A DNA stretch of 25,246 nucleotides from JBBILG01 sp037445085 (GCA_037445085.1 JBBILG010000015.1:1-25246), one strand, 5' to 3'. Counted from the first letter of the stretch, positions 14,215 to 22,390 are shown. A program made the numbers and translations. Notes: generated by a model not told the origin, from the sequence alone.

Positions 14215-16149
14215 TTAACCGACGGCACCGATCAGGCGCCTGAGACCGCGGCTGCGCAGCAGGAAACGGTTGGGGTCGAGCGCGCGCGCGCTGCCGGCAT
14301 CCACCGGCAGCGGCTCGCCCGTGAGCGTGGCGGCGATGAGTTCGCCGGCGAGCGGGGCAGTGAGCAGCCCCCTGGCGCCGTGGCCGGCATTGACGTGGAG
14401 GCCGTCCAGCCAGGGCAGGCGGTCGGCGCCGGGACGGCTGCCGGGTGCGTGGATTCCGGCCAGCGACGCGGCATCCAGCAGCGGGCCGGCCAGCGGCAGA
14501 TAGTCGGGCGAGGCGCAGCGCAGGGCAGCACGGCCGGCCAGTGTTCCGCAGTCGAGGGCATCGGCGTCGAGCGCGCGGTGCAGAGCCGGCGAGAGTTGCC
14601 TGAGCATGGCCAGGTTGCCGGCATGGTCGGCGGCGCGCAGCCGGGTGTCGGTATCCTGCGGGTGGAAGCTCGCGCCCAGGCAATGCATGCCGGCGCGCGC
14701 CGGACTGATGTAGCCGTCGGCACACACCACCGCGCGCAGCTTGCGGCTCGGCTCCGTCGCCGGTAGCAGGGTGGTCTGGCCGCGTACCGGCAGCAGCGGC
14801 AGGTGCGTGCTCTGCGCGAAGCGGCGGCAGTCGCTGGCCGCAGCCAGCACCAGCGTCGGCGCCTCGGCGATGCAGCTTGCGGCATCGTGCACCTGCCAGC
14901 CGTGTGCGCCGCGCATGAGCCGCAGCGCTTCCGTCCCGGCGCGCACCCTGATGCCGGGGTGGCTGGCCAGTGCCCGGCACAGCGCGGGCGGTGCCGCCCA
15001 GCCGGCGGCCGGCAGCCACAGGCCGCCGTGCGGCATTTCCACGCCGGCCAGCCGGCCGGCTTCGGCGGCATCGACCGGGCAGAGCAGATCCTGGGGCAGG
15101 CCGCGGGCGGCGACTTCCCGGCAGCGCCTCGCCTCACGTGCATCGAAGGCGAGCTGCAGCAGGCCGCAGTCGTCCCACTCCGTACCGTGCGCGAGCAGTT
15201 CCGGCAGCAGGCGGCGGGTGGTGAGGAAGCCCGCCAGCGCGATGCGGCTGAGCGGGATGTCGTGGCCGGACAGGCGCGGGTAGAGCACGCCCTGGGCGTT
15301 GCCGGAGGCTTCCTGCGCCAGACCGGGGTGACGTTCGATCAGGGTGACCTGCCAGCCGCGCCGCGCCAGTTGCCAGGCGCTGGCGCAGCCGCCGATGCCG
15401 CCGCCGATGATCACGGCACGGCGCTCGCACGGCGCGGGGGCCATGACGGCCCGCCCGATTTCGCCGCACAGCATGTCGCGCTTGCACCCGTATCCGGCGA
15501 CCTTGCGCACGGTGAAGCCGGCCGCCGCAAGCCCGCGCCTGACCGCGCCGGCACTGGTGTAGGTGGCGAAAGTGGCGCCGGGTGCACAGAGGCGGGCGAT
15601 TTCACGCAGCAGGTCGTCCTGCCACAGCTCCGGGTTTCTGTCTGGCGCGAAGCCGTCGAGGAACCAGGCATCCACCCGTGCGCGGAGCTGTGGCAGGGTT
15701 GCCCGCGCATCGCCGATGACCAAGGTGAGGGTGACGCGGCCGCCGTCGAAGCCGATCTGCTGCCAGCCCGGCACCAGCCAGCGATATTCTGCCAGCAGGC
15801 GGCGGCTGTAGGTCTCCAGTTGCGGCCACAGGGCCAGCGCCCGCGTGAGCTCCTCGCGCGACAGCGGGTGTTGCTCGGTGCTGACGAAATGCAGGCGGGC
15901 GTCGGCCGGCGCGCAGGTGTCCCACAACTGCCACGCGCAGAGGAAGTTGAGCCCGGTGCCGAAGCCGGTTTCGGCGATGGTGAAGACATCGCCTTGCAGC
16001 GCCTGCCAGCGCTCGCGCAGGCGGTTGCGCTGCAGGAATACGTGGCGCGTTTCCTCGATGCCGGATTCGCGCGAGAAATACACGTCGCCGTAGCGGGCCG
16101 ACAGCGGCTGGCCGTCGCGCCATTGCAGGGGGGGGTCTTGGCCGCTCAT
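14215..16149 (-). CDS. mnmC: Bifunctional tRNA 5-methylaminomethyl-2-thiouridine synthase
   Basis: Bifunctional wobble-uridine enzyme: the FAD domain removes the carboxymethyl group from cmnm5(s2)U34 and the SAM domain methylates the result to mnm5(s2)U. The 644-aa product has the methyltransferase first (VYFSRESGIEETRHVFLQ, then IAETGFGTGLNFLCAWQLW with the SAM glycine loop at 61-66, and WFLDGFAPDRNPELW), followed at about residue 250 by a DAO-type FAD domain with AVIIGGGIGGCASAWQLARRGWQVTLIERH, then GQTTLLP and LHVNAGHGARGLLTAPLAGELIA. Length matches the E. coli fused form (668 aa). ATG 16149 is chosen because the methyltransferase core begins there; the open frame reaches 16212. It heads the run mnmC-OGT-pilU-M48 and diverges from the methyltransferase at 16188. 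Confidence 0.95.
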   Translation of the reverse strand: MSGQDPPLQWRDGQPLSARYGDVYFSRESGIEETRHVFLQRNRLRERWQALQGDVFTIAETGFGTGLNFLCAWQLWDTCAPADARLHFVSTEQHPLSREELTRALALWPQLETYSRRLLAEYRWLVPGWQQIGFDGGRVTLTLVIGDARATLPQLRARVDAWFLDGFAPDRNPELWQDDLLREIARLCAPGATFATYTSAGAVRRGLAAAGFTVRKVAGYGCKRDMLCGEIGRAVMAPAPCERRAVIIGGGIGGCASAWQLARRGWQVTLIERHPGLAQEASGNAQGVLYPRLSGHDIPLSRIALAGFLTTRRLLPELLAHGTEWDDCGLLQLAFDAREARRCREVAARGLPQDLLCPVDAAEAGRLAGVEMPHGGLWLPAAGWAAPPALCRALASHPGIRVRAGTEALRLMRGAHGWQVHDAASCIAEAPTLVLAAASDCRRFAQSTHLPLLPVRGQTTLLPATEPSRKLRAVVCADGYISPARAGMHCLGASFHPQDTDTRLRAADHAGNLAMLRQLSPALHRALDADALDCGTLAGRAALRCASPDYLPLAGPLLDAASLAGIHAPGSRPGADRLPWLDGLHVNAGHGARGLLTAPLAGELIAATLTGEPLPVDAGSARALDPNRFLLRSRGLRRLIGAVG

Positions 16150-16170
16150 TGTCTTCGGGTTGCCGTTCGG

Positions 16171-16234
16171 GCATATTTTCGCATGAGATGCATGCGGACA
16201 ACGACACGCCATCCTCCTGGATGAGAAAATATGC
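16171..16234. promoter_or_regulatory. Inverted repeat spanning the methyltransferase start
   Basis: GCATATTTTC (16171-16180) is the exact reverse complement of GAAAATATGC (16225-16234), with 44 nt between that include the start ATG at 16188. In mRNA it would place the start in the loop of a hairpin with an AU-rich stem. It also lies in the spacer with mnmC transcribed the other way. May be an operator, a structured leader or chance. Confidence 0.35.
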
Positions 16235-16736
16235 GCCCCTGATGGCAGCGGGCGGCACGGTGCTCGACCTCGCCTGTGGCGCCGGCCGCAACGCGCGCTG
16301 GCTGGCAGGGCAGGGCTGGCGGGTGGAGGCGGTGGACCGCGATGCGGCGGCGCTGGCCGCGTTGCGCGGGGTGCCCGGCGTGAGCGCGCGGCAGGCCGAT
16401 CTGGAAGCCGGTCCCTGGCCCTACTCGGGGGTGCGGTTCGCCGGCATCGTGGTGTGCCGCTACCTGCACCGCCCCTTGTTGCCCCTGCTGGCGCACGGCC
16501 TGGCGCCCGGCGGGGTGCTCATTTATGAAACCTTCATGCTGGGGCAGGAGCGCATCGGCCGGCCGCGCAACCCGGATTACCTGCTGCGCCCCGGCGAGCT
16601 GCTCGACGTCTATGGCCCCATGCTGCGGGTGGTCGCCTATGCCGAGGGGGTGATGGAGGAACCGGCGCCCGCTGTGCTCCAGCGGATCTGCGCCGTAGGG
16701 CCTGCCCGCGGCGGTCCCGCATCCGCGCCGCCGTGA
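16188..16736 (+). CDS. Small SAM-dependent methyltransferase, TehB-like
   Basis: A 182-aa class I methyltransferase of unknown substrate. Motif I is VLDLACGAGRNARWLAGQGWRVEAVDRDAAAL (residues 25-56), with the acidic loop D50 that ends strand 2 and binds the SAM ribose; the post-I block is ARQADLEAGPWP, followed by FAGIVVCRYLHRPLLPLL and LAPGGVLIYETF. The overall pattern resembles TehB and small ubiquinone-type enzymes. Start ATG at 16188 (second choice TTG 16149) begins MHADNDTPSSWMRKYAPL. There is no good ribosome site. An inverted repeat spans this start (16171-16234). It precedes a LEA14-like lipoprotein and ubiA by short spacers. A role in quinone methylation is a guess from ubiA only. 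Confidence 0.85.
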   Translation: MHADNDTPSSWMRKYAPLMAAGGTVLDLACGAGRNARWLAGQGWRVEAVDRDAAALAALRGVPGVSARQADLEAGPWPYSGVRFAGIVVCRYLHRPLLPLLAHGLAPGGVLIYETFMLGQERIGRPRNPDYLLRPGELLDVYGPMLRVVAYAEGVMEEPAPAVLQRICAVGPARGGPASAPP

Positions 16737-16775
16737 AGGAAGACAGACTGTGCACACCCAGCGCAAGCGGCCACC

Positions 16776-17240
16776 ATGAAAATGTCCGGAGCCCTATTGA
16801 CCGTCCTGTTCGCCCTGACACTGGCGGGCTGCGCCGGCTTTACCCCGCGCCCGCAGCCACTCGATGTCGGCCTGGCCGGCCTCAGCCTGATCGATGTCGG
16901 CCTGATCGAGCAGCGTTTTGCCGTGGACTTGCGCGTGCGCAATCCCAACCGATTCGACATCCCCGTGCAGGGCTTGCGCTATACCCTGGAGCTCGGCGGG
17001 CAGTCTTTCGCGCGTGGCCACTCCGCCGGGCCGGCGCGCATTCCCGGTTACGGCGAGGCGGTCGTGCGCACCGAGGCGGTGAGTCATCTCTCGCACATCC
17101 TGCAGCATCTGCGGACGCTGCAGCAGGAGGGCGGGCTGTCATACCGTCTGCACGGGCAGGCCGATCTGGGCGGACTGCACGGCGTGCAGCCGTTCAGCGT
17201 GGACGGCGAAATCGCGCTGCCGGACTTTCTGCGCCAATAA
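16776..17240 (+). CDS. LEA type 2 (LEA14-like) family lipoprotein
   Basis: A 154-aa predicted lipoprotein: MKMSGALLTVLFALTLAGC with lipobox LAGC and Cys19. After the signal come short beta strands including QRFAVDLRVRNPNRFDIPVQGLRYTLELGGQSFARG, which is the signature of the LEA14/water-stress (WHy) fold, where an N-P-x-x-x-D-I-P-V turn is typical. The function of bacterial members is not known; a role in envelope stress or lipid binding is only suspected. ATG 16776 gives the signal directly; no strong ribosome site is visible. It lies 39 nt after the methyltransferase and 15 nt before ubiA, so the three are probably co-transcribed. Confidence 0.85.
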   Translation: MKMSGALLTVLFALTLAGCAGFTPRPQPLDVGLAGLSLIDVGLIEQRFAVDLRVRNPNRFDIPVQGLRYTLELGGQSFARGHSAGPARIPGYGEAVVRTEAVSHLSHILQHLRTLQQEGGLSYRLHGQADLGGLHGVQPFSVDGEIALPDFLRQ

Positions 17241-17255
17241 ACAAGGGGAGGCGGC

Positions 17256-18119
17256 ATGCGCTGGATGGAGAGATTGGGCGTGTACGGCCGCCTGATGCGG
17301 GTGGACAGGCCCATCGGCACCTGGCTGGTGATCTGGCCGATGCTATGGGCGCTGTGGATCGCCGGCGATGGCCACCCCAGCGCGGCCATCGTGCTCATCT
17401 TCCTGGCCGGCGCCTTCCTCATGCGCTCGGCCGGTTGCGTCATCAACGATTTCGCCGACCGGCGCATCGACGGCCATGTGGAGCGCACGCGCGGGCGGCC
17501 GCTCGCCACCGGCGAGGCGACGCCCTGGGAGGCGCTGCTGCTGTTCGCCGCACTGTTGTTTGTCGCGCTGCTGTTGGTGCTGCTGCTCAACGAGCTGACC
17601 CTCAAGCTGGCTGTTGCCGCTGCCGGCCTGGCCGTGCTGTACCCCTTCATGAAGCGCTACACCCATCTGCCACAGCTCTTCCTCGGCATCGCCTTTGCTT
17701 GGTCCATCCCCATGGCCTTCGCCGCGGTGACGGAGACGGTGCCGGGCGTAGCCTGGCTGCTGCTGCTCGCCACCGTGGCCTGGGTGGTGGCCTACGATAC
17801 CATGTACGCCATGGTGGACCGCGACGACGACCTGCGCATCGGCGTGAAATCCACCGCCATCCTGTTCGGTCGCCACGACAGGCTCGTCATCGGCCTGCTG
17901 CAGCTCGTCAAGCTGGGACTGTTGGTGCTGGCCGGATGGCAGCTCGGTCTCGGGCCGGCATGGTACGCCGGCCTCGCGGTTGCGGCGGCGCTGGCGCTCT
18001 ACCAGCAATGGCTGTTGCGCGAGCGTGACCGTGTCGCCTGCTTCCGCGCCTTTCTCAACAACAACTACGCCGGCGCGCTGGTGTTTGCCGGCCTGTTTCT
18101 CGACTACGCGCTGCGCTGA
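17256..18119 (+). CDS. ubiA: 4-hydroxybenzoate polyprenyltransferase
   Basis: Membrane prenyltransferase that joins the polyisoprenyl chain to 4-hydroxybenzoate in ubiquinone synthesis. The 287-aa product has the two Asp-rich motifs: RSAGCVINDFADRRIDGHVERTRGRPLATG (first, binds Mg-diphosphate) and YDTMYAMVDRDDDLRIGVKSTAILFG (second). Eight or nine hydrophobic segments fill the rest, and the Asn in CVIND is that of the NDxxDxxxD motif. Length equals that of E. coli UbiA (290 aa). A strong AAGGGGAGG ribosome site precedes ATG 17256. Unlike E. coli, ubiC (chorismate lyase) is not next to it in the window. A REP-like repeat and the rne terminator follow. Confidence 0.96.
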   Translation: MRWMERLGVYGRLMRVDRPIGTWLVIWPMLWALWIAGDGHPSAAIVLIFLAGAFLMRSAGCVINDFADRRIDGHVERTRGRPLATGEATPWEALLLFAALLFVALLLVLLLNELTLKLAVAAAGLAVLYPFMKRYTHLPQLFLGIAFAWSIPMAFAAVTETVPGVAWLLLLATVAWVVAYDTMYAMVDRDDDLRIGVKSTAILFGRHDRLVIGLLQLVKLGLLVLAGWQLGLGPAWYAGLAVAAALALYQQWLLRERDRVACFRAFLNNNYAGALVFAGLFLDYALR

Positions 18120-18155
18120 TCCCGTCTTTCCCTCGATGCGGCGTTTGCGCGCCTG

Positions 18156-18287
18156 CTCGGGACGAACGGGGTGGGGTGGATGCCGTTCGTGCCTGAGTCG
18201 CCCGCATGGCGGGCGTATCGAAGTATGAGGGACGACGTCAGCCGCGTCCTTCGACTGGGCTCGGGAGAGCGATCGAGGCGCGAACGG
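18156..18287. repeat. REP-like palindromic repeat cluster downstream of ubiA
   Basis: GCTCGGGACGAACGG (18156-18170) and CCGTTCGTGCCTGAG (18183-18197) form an imperfect hairpin. Further on, GTATCGAAGTATGAGG (18215-18230), TCCTTCGACTGGGCTCGGGA (18247-18266) and GCGAACGG (18280-18287) recombine the same words. The pattern recalls the common proteobacterial repeat built from CCTTCGAC, GCTCAGGACGAACGG and their complements. The copies are divergent, so I give moderate confidence. It may end the ubiA transcript. Confidence 0.45.
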
Positions 18288-18330
18288 AACCTTGCGCCCT
18301 GTGCGGTTCACATGAGTTTCTGGAAAAACA

Positions 18331-18354
18331 AAAGCCCCGCATGCGCGGGGCTTT
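18331..18354 (-). terminator. Rho-independent terminator for rne
   Basis: Perfect 10-bp stem AAAGCCCCGC / GCGGGGCTTT (18331-18340 with 18345-18354) around a 4-nt loop. On the minus strand it is followed by TTGTTTTTCC, a U-tract, and it lies 22 nt after the rne stop (18377). The symmetric AAA/TTT ends mean it could also halt transcription from the ubiA side. Confidence 0.85.
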
Positions 18355-18376
18355 CGGTCTTGCCGGGCGGCGCGGC

Positions 18377-20917
18377 CTATTTCTGGGTTTCCACCATCAC
18401 CAGCGGCTCCTCGCCGGTTTCGGCTTGCGTCTTCTGCTGCCAGGGGGCTGGCCTGGTGCGGCCGCGCGGCGCCGGTTCCGCTTCGACGGCGGGTTCCGCC
18501 TGCACGGCATCGGCGCGGGTTTCCACCATCTGCAGGCTGGTTTCGGCGATGTCGGGGATGAGCGGCGCCTGCACCGCGTCGGCCTTGCGCCGGCGCGGCT
18601 GGCGGGTGCGGCGTGCCGGTTTTTCCCCGACTGCTTCGGCGACGGGCACGGTGGCCGCGGTCTCCTGAGCAACAACCTCGGCGGCGACGATCGCAACCGG
18701 CGTCGCGGTTTCTTCTGCCGGAGCGGCCCTCGCCACGCCGGCCGCGCCGGCTGCCGGGGTTTCCGCTGGTGCGGGCGCATGCGCGGCGAGCGGGGAGAGC
18801 TCCGCAGTCGGCATGGCTGCCGGGACGGCCGCTTCCCGCGGGGAGTCCGTCAGGGCGGCTGGCAGGCCGGTTTCCGCCGCCGGCGCCGCAGTCTCGGTGC
18901 GCGGCTTGCGCTCGCGGCGGTTGCGGCGCCGGCTGCCACGCGCCTCGCTGCTTTCCCTGGCGGTTTCGTCCGTCTGCGGGACGGCCTCGCGCTGGGGCTG
19001 GACTTCACGCTCGACCTTCTCCGGCTTCGGCGCCGCCTGGCGCTGCTCCTGCCTGCGGCTGCCGCGCTCGGCCGTGCGCTGCTCTGCGCGCGCTTCCTGG
19101 CGCTCGCCGCGGCCACGTTCGCCGCGCGTGCGTTGTTCCCCGCGGCTGCGATCCGTGCGACGGGTACCGCCTTCGCGCCCGGTCGGCCGCGGAGTGGGCG
19201 CGGCTTCCTCCTCCTTCTTCCTGCCGCTGCTGATGCTGGCCAGCCAGTTGCGGAAGCGGCCGAACAGGGTGCTTCCGGGCGCCTCCTCGGCTACCGGTTC
19301 CGGGCTGGCCGGGGCCGGCGCAGCCGGGGTGATGCCGCGCACCGCGGCGACCTGCCTGGGCGCTTCGGGCTTCTGCTGGGCGGCGGCCTCCTCGATCTCC
19401 GAGGGCAGCTCGACCAGCTCGTAGCTGGCGCGGCTGGTTTCCTCGCTGAGGTCGTCGTGGCGCAGACGCACGATCTTGTAGTTGGGCGTTTCCAGATGGA
19501 CGTTGGGAACGAGCACCACCTTGACGCCCATGCGCTGCTCGATGGAATGGATTTCCGCGCGTTTTTCGTTGAGCAGGAAGGTGGCGGCTTCCACCGGTAG
19601 CTGCACCTGGATCACGGCACTGTTCTCCTTCATCGCCTCTTCCTGGGTGATGCGCAGGATGTGCAGGGCGGTGGATTCGATGCCGCGGATGTGGCCGATG
19701 CCGTTGCAGCGCGGGCAGGGGATGTGGTGCCCTTCGCCCAGGCTGGGGCGCAGGCGCTGGCGTGACAGTTCCATCAGGCCGAAGCGCGAGATCTTGCCGA
19801 ACTGCACGCGGGCGCGGTCGTAGCGCAGGGCTTCGCGCAGGCGGTTTTCCACCTCGCGCTGGTTGCGCTGGCTTTCCATGTCGATGAAGTCGATCACCAC
19901 CAGGCCGCCGAGATCGCGCAGGCGAAGCTGGCGAGCGGCTTCCTCGGCTGCTTCCAGGTTGGTGCGCAGCGCGGTTTCCTCGATGTCGCTGCCGCGGGTG
20001 GCGCGGCCGGAATTGACGTCGATGGAGACCAGTGCCTCGGTGTGGTCGATGACGATGGCGCCGCCGGACGGCAGGCGCACTTCGCGCGCGAAGGCGGTTT
20101 CGATCTGGTGCTCGATCTGGAAGCGGGAGAACAGCGGGATTTCGTCGCGATAGAGCTTGACACGCGAGACATTGCCCGGCATCACGTGGTTCATGAACTG
20201 CAGGGCCTGCTCATGGATTTCCGGGGTGTCGATGAGGATTTCGCCGATGTCGGGCTGGAAATAGTCGCGGATGGCGCGGATTACCAAACTGCCTTCCTGG
20301 TAGATGAGGAACGGCCCCTTCTGCAGGGTGGAAGCGTTTTCGATGGCGTGCCACAGTTGCAGCAGGTAGTTGAGGTCCCACTGTAACTCTTCCAGGCCGC
20401 GGCCGATGCCGGCGGTGCGGGCGATGATGCTCATGCCGGCGGGGACTTCCAGTTGCGCCATGGTGTCGCGCAGCTCGTTACGCTCCTCGCCCTCGATGCG
20501 ACGCGATACGCCGCCGCCACGCGGGTTGTTGGGCATCAGCACGAGATAGCGGCCGGCCAGACTGATGAAGGTGGTGAGCGCGGCGCCCTTGTTGCCGCGC
20601 TCGTCCTTGTCCACCTGCACGATGAGCTCCTGCCCCTCGCGCAGGGCTTCCTTGATGCTGGCGCGGCTGTCCGCGCCTTCCTGGAAATAGCTGCGCGCGA
20701 CTTCCTTGAAGGGCAGGAAGCCGTGGCGCTCGGTGCCGTAGTTGACGAAGGCGGCTTCCAGCGAGGGTTCGATGCGGGTGATGACGCCCTTGTAGATGTT
20801 GCTCTTGCGCTGTTCCTTGCCGGCGTGCTCGATGTCGAGATCGATCAGGCGCTGCCCGTCGACGATGGCGACGCGAAGTTCTTCTTCCTGCGTCGCATTG
20901 AAAAGCATGCGTTTCAT
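18377..20917 (-). CDS. rne: Ribonuclease E
   Basis: Single-strand endonuclease that starts mRNA decay and processes rRNA/tRNA; scaffold of the degradosome at the inner membrane. The 846-aa product has an S1 domain at about 36-119 (RKSNIYKGVITRIEPSLEAAFVNYG), a 5'-sensor/RNase H-like region, the catalytic DNase I-like part with SIDVNSGRATRGSD (Asp300) and VIDFIDM (Asp343), matching E. coli D303 and D346, and the Zn-link CPRC at 401-404. The tail from about residue 520 is disordered: an Arg-rich stretch followed by acidic/Ala-Pro sequence, with LQMVETR (795-801) and LVMVETQ (839-845). Start ATG 20917 has GGGAGA about 8 nt before it; ATG 20908 is a weaker choice. The tail is shorter than in E. 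coli (1061 aa). A 500-nt spacer before it holds leader and promoter elements. Confidence 0.97.
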   Translation of the reverse strand: MKRMLFNATQEEELRVAIVDGQRLIDLDIEHAGKEQRKSNIYKGVITRIEPSLEAAFVNYGTERHGFLPFKEVARSYFQEGADSRASIKEALREGQELIVQVDKDERGNKGAALTTFISLAGRYLVLMPNNPRGGGVSRRIEGEERNELRDTMAQLEVPAGMSIIARTAGIGRGLEELQWDLNYLLQLWHAIENASTLQKGPFLIYQEGSLVIRAIRDYFQPDIGEILIDTPEIHEQALQFMNHVMPGNVSRVKLYRDEIPLFSRFQIEHQIETAFAREVRLPSGGAIVIDHTEALVSIDVNSGRATRGSDIEETALRTNLEAAEEAARQLRLRDLGGLVVIDFIDMESQRNQREVENRLREALRYDRARVQFGKISRFGLMELSRQRLRPSLGEGHHIPCPRCNGIGHIRGIESTALHILRITQEEAMKENSAVIQVQLPVEAATFLLNEKRAEIHSIEQRMGVKVVLVPNVHLETPNYKIVRLRHDDLSEETSRASYELVELPSEIEEAAAQQKPEAPRQVAAVRGITPAAPAPASPEPVAEEAPGSTLFGRFRNWLASISSGRKKEEEAAPTPRPTGREGGTRRTDRSRGEQRTRGERGRGERQEARAEQRTAERGSRRQEQRQAAPKPEKVEREVQPQREAVPQTDETARESSEARGSRRRNRRERKPRTETAAPAAETGLPAALTDSPREAAVPAAMPTAELSPLAAHAPAPAETPAAGAAGVARAAPAEETATPVAIVAAEVVAQETAATVPVAEAVGEKPARRTRQPRRRKADAVQAPLIPDIAETSLQMVETRADAVQAEPAVEAEPAPRGRTRPAPWQQKTQAETGEEPLVMVETQK

Positions 20918-21047
20918 TCCAGTCTTCTCCCGCGCTCAATTCAGCGGGCGGGCAGCATGGCGGCTGCCGGGGTACGGGTGGGGAAAGCGGTTTGACCGGC
21001 CGTAAACGGAAAATCCACATGCGGCACCCGCGCTCGGCGGTGGCCGT

Positions 21048-21071
21048 CCCAGTGCAGTGTGGCGCACTGGG
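21048..21071 (-). promoter_or_regulatory. Hairpin in the probable rne 5' leader
   Basis: CCCAGTGC (21048-21055) and GCACTGGG (21064-21071) pair perfectly around an 8-nt loop, about 130 nt before the rne ATG. RNase E controls its own mRNA through a structured leader in E. coli; a hairpin here would fit such a leader, but the transcript start is not known. Confidence 0.45.
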
Positions 21072-21418
21072 AATCTAAAAAATAAACAGGTTAATCAGTG
21101 CGTTATAGATTAATCTTAACGTTATGCATTAATTTTCTAGGGTGGGTTCATGGCGCACTGCGGTGCGCTTTCGTTTACAATGCCGTCAATTCGTTTCCCG
21201 CCGCGCGGCGTGTCGCCATGATCTGCGCGGCAGCTTTGAGCGCTCAATTTGCCGGGATGCATGCCGGCGCGTCACTGGTGCGAACGGGTCCCGCACAGGG
21301 CGCCGGAAGTGGATCCTGGTGTTGCATGGATCGCTGCTTGTGGTCCGTGGTGAGCGAAGTTAACCAGAAATTCTCCAAAAATTATGCCCTGATGGGGCAA
21401 GCCGGTAGTATAGGTCAG
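21072..21418. promoter_or_regulatory. AT-rich rne/rluC divergent control region
   Basis: The 501-nt spacer between rne (start 20917) and rluC (start 21419) carries no convincing gene. Its centre (21072-21140) is an AT-rich island in a GC-rich genome, with short palindromes GATTAATC, AACGTT and ATGCAT in a row. The 10-bp word TGGCGCACTG flanks it directly repeated (21060-21069 and 21151-21160). TACAAT at 21176-21181 is a -10 candidate for rluC, without a good -35. The rne promoter most likely also lies here. The rest (21182-21418) is unremarkable apart from small hairpins such as GCCCTGATGGGGC near the start. Confidence 0.5.
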
Positions 21419-22390
21419 ATGAGCGATTTAAGCAAAGCGGCCGTGCATCTGGTGACGGTGGACGAGCGCGGCGAGGGTCAGCGCATCGACAACTTTCTCG
21501 CGCGCCGGCTCAAGGGCGTGCCAAAAAGTCATCTCTACCGCATCCTGCGCAGCGGCGAGGTGCGCGTCAACAGCCGGCGCATCGACGCCACCTTCCGCCT
21601 CGGCCTGGGGGATGTGGTGCGCATTCCGCCCCTGCGCACCGCCGCGCCCGCCGTGACGGATGTACCTGCGCGGGCGCCGGCGAAGCGCCTGCACGCCGCC
21701 GTGGTGTTCGAGGACGAGGCCCTGCTGGTCATCGACAAGCCGGCGGGCATGGCCGTGCACGGCGGCAGCGGTATCAGCCGCGGGGTCATCGAGCAGTTGC
21801 GGCTGGAGCGGCCGCAGGCGAAGTTCCTGGAGCTGGTGCACCGCCTCGACCGCGAGACTTCCGGCATCCTGCTGCTGGCGAAGAAGCGCAGCGCGCTCAC
21901 GGCGCTGCACGCCGCCCTCCGGGACAACGCCATCGAAAAGCGCTACCTGATGCTGGTCCAGGGCCGCTGGCCAGAGCCGAAGCGTCGCGTCAGGCTGCCG
22001 CTGAAGAAACACGTGCTGGCGAGCGGCGAGCGGCGGGTGAGCGTGGAAGCCGGCGGCCAGGATTCGGAAACGGTGTTCTACCTCAAGCGGCAGATCGGCG
22101 ATCATTCCCTGCTGGAGGCCGAGCTGGTCACCGGCCGCACCCACCAGTTGCGCGTGCAGCTCGCCCATCTGGGGCATCCCATCCTCGGCGACGACAAGTA
22201 CGGCGATTTCGCCCTCAACAAGGCGCTGCAGAAGCAGGGCCTGAAGCGTATGTTCCTGCACGCGGCACAGACGGTGATCCGCCACCCGCAGAGCGGCGAG
22301 CGACTGGAGCTCAGGGCCCCGCTGCCACCAGAATTGCAGCGGTTTCTGGACCGCCTGGCCGGGGACATCCCGCATGTCCAGGCGGTTTGA
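21419..22390 (+). CDS. rluC: 23S rRNA pseudouridine synthase C
   Basis: RluA-family enzyme that makes pseudouridines in 23S rRNA (E. coli positions 955, 2504, 2580). The 323-aa product starts MSDLSKAAVHLVTVDERGEGQRIDNFLARRL with an S4 domain (KSHLYRILRSGEVRVNSRRI, about 35-70) and then the catalytic fold with LLVIDKPAGMAVHGGSG, LELVHRLDRETSGILLLAKK (Asp144 catalytic), and GRTHQLRVQLAHLGHPILGDDKYG. The open frame reaches 21098, but its extra 107 residues look non-coding, so ATG 21419 is chosen; only a weak ribosome site (AGG) precedes it. Lies divergent from rne, as in E. coli, and its end overlaps the HAD gene by 17 nt. Confidence 0.96.
   Translation: MSDLSKAAVHLVTVDERGEGQRIDNFLARRLKGVPKSHLYRILRSGEVRVNSRRIDATFRLGLGDVVRIPPLRTAAPAVTDVPARAPAKRLHAAVVFEDEALLVIDKPAGMAVHGGSGISRGVIEQLRLERPQAKFLELVHRLDRETSGILLLAKKRSALTALHAALRDNAIEKRYLMLVQGRWPEPKRRVRLPLKKHVLASGERRVSVEAGGQDSETVFYLKRQIGDHSLLEAELVTGRTHQLRVQLAHLGHPILGDDKYGDFALNKALQKQGLKRMFLHAAQTVIRHPQSGERLELRAPLPPELQRFLDRLAGDIPHVQAV

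Noticed and set aside
14204..15019. N-terminal extension of the OGT-like gene to 900 codons
   Set aside because: This part overlaps mnmC in another frame and is Arg/Ala-rich without domain content; ATG 14203 starts the TPR region.
14803..16224. 473-codon plus-strand frame opposite mnmC
   Set aside because: No domain, biased composition; mnmC has clear motifs throughout.
17343..18311. 322-codon minus-strand frame opposite ubiA
   Set aside because: Antisense shadow crossing the REP-like repeats; no domain.
18206..19600. 464-codon plus-strand frame opposite the rne tail
   Set aside because: Low-complexity shadow of the Ala/Pro/Arg-rich RNase E tail.
21098..21418. 107-residue N-terminal extension of RluC
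   Set aside because: Family starts at MSDLSKA; the extension covers the promoter region and has no conserved content.
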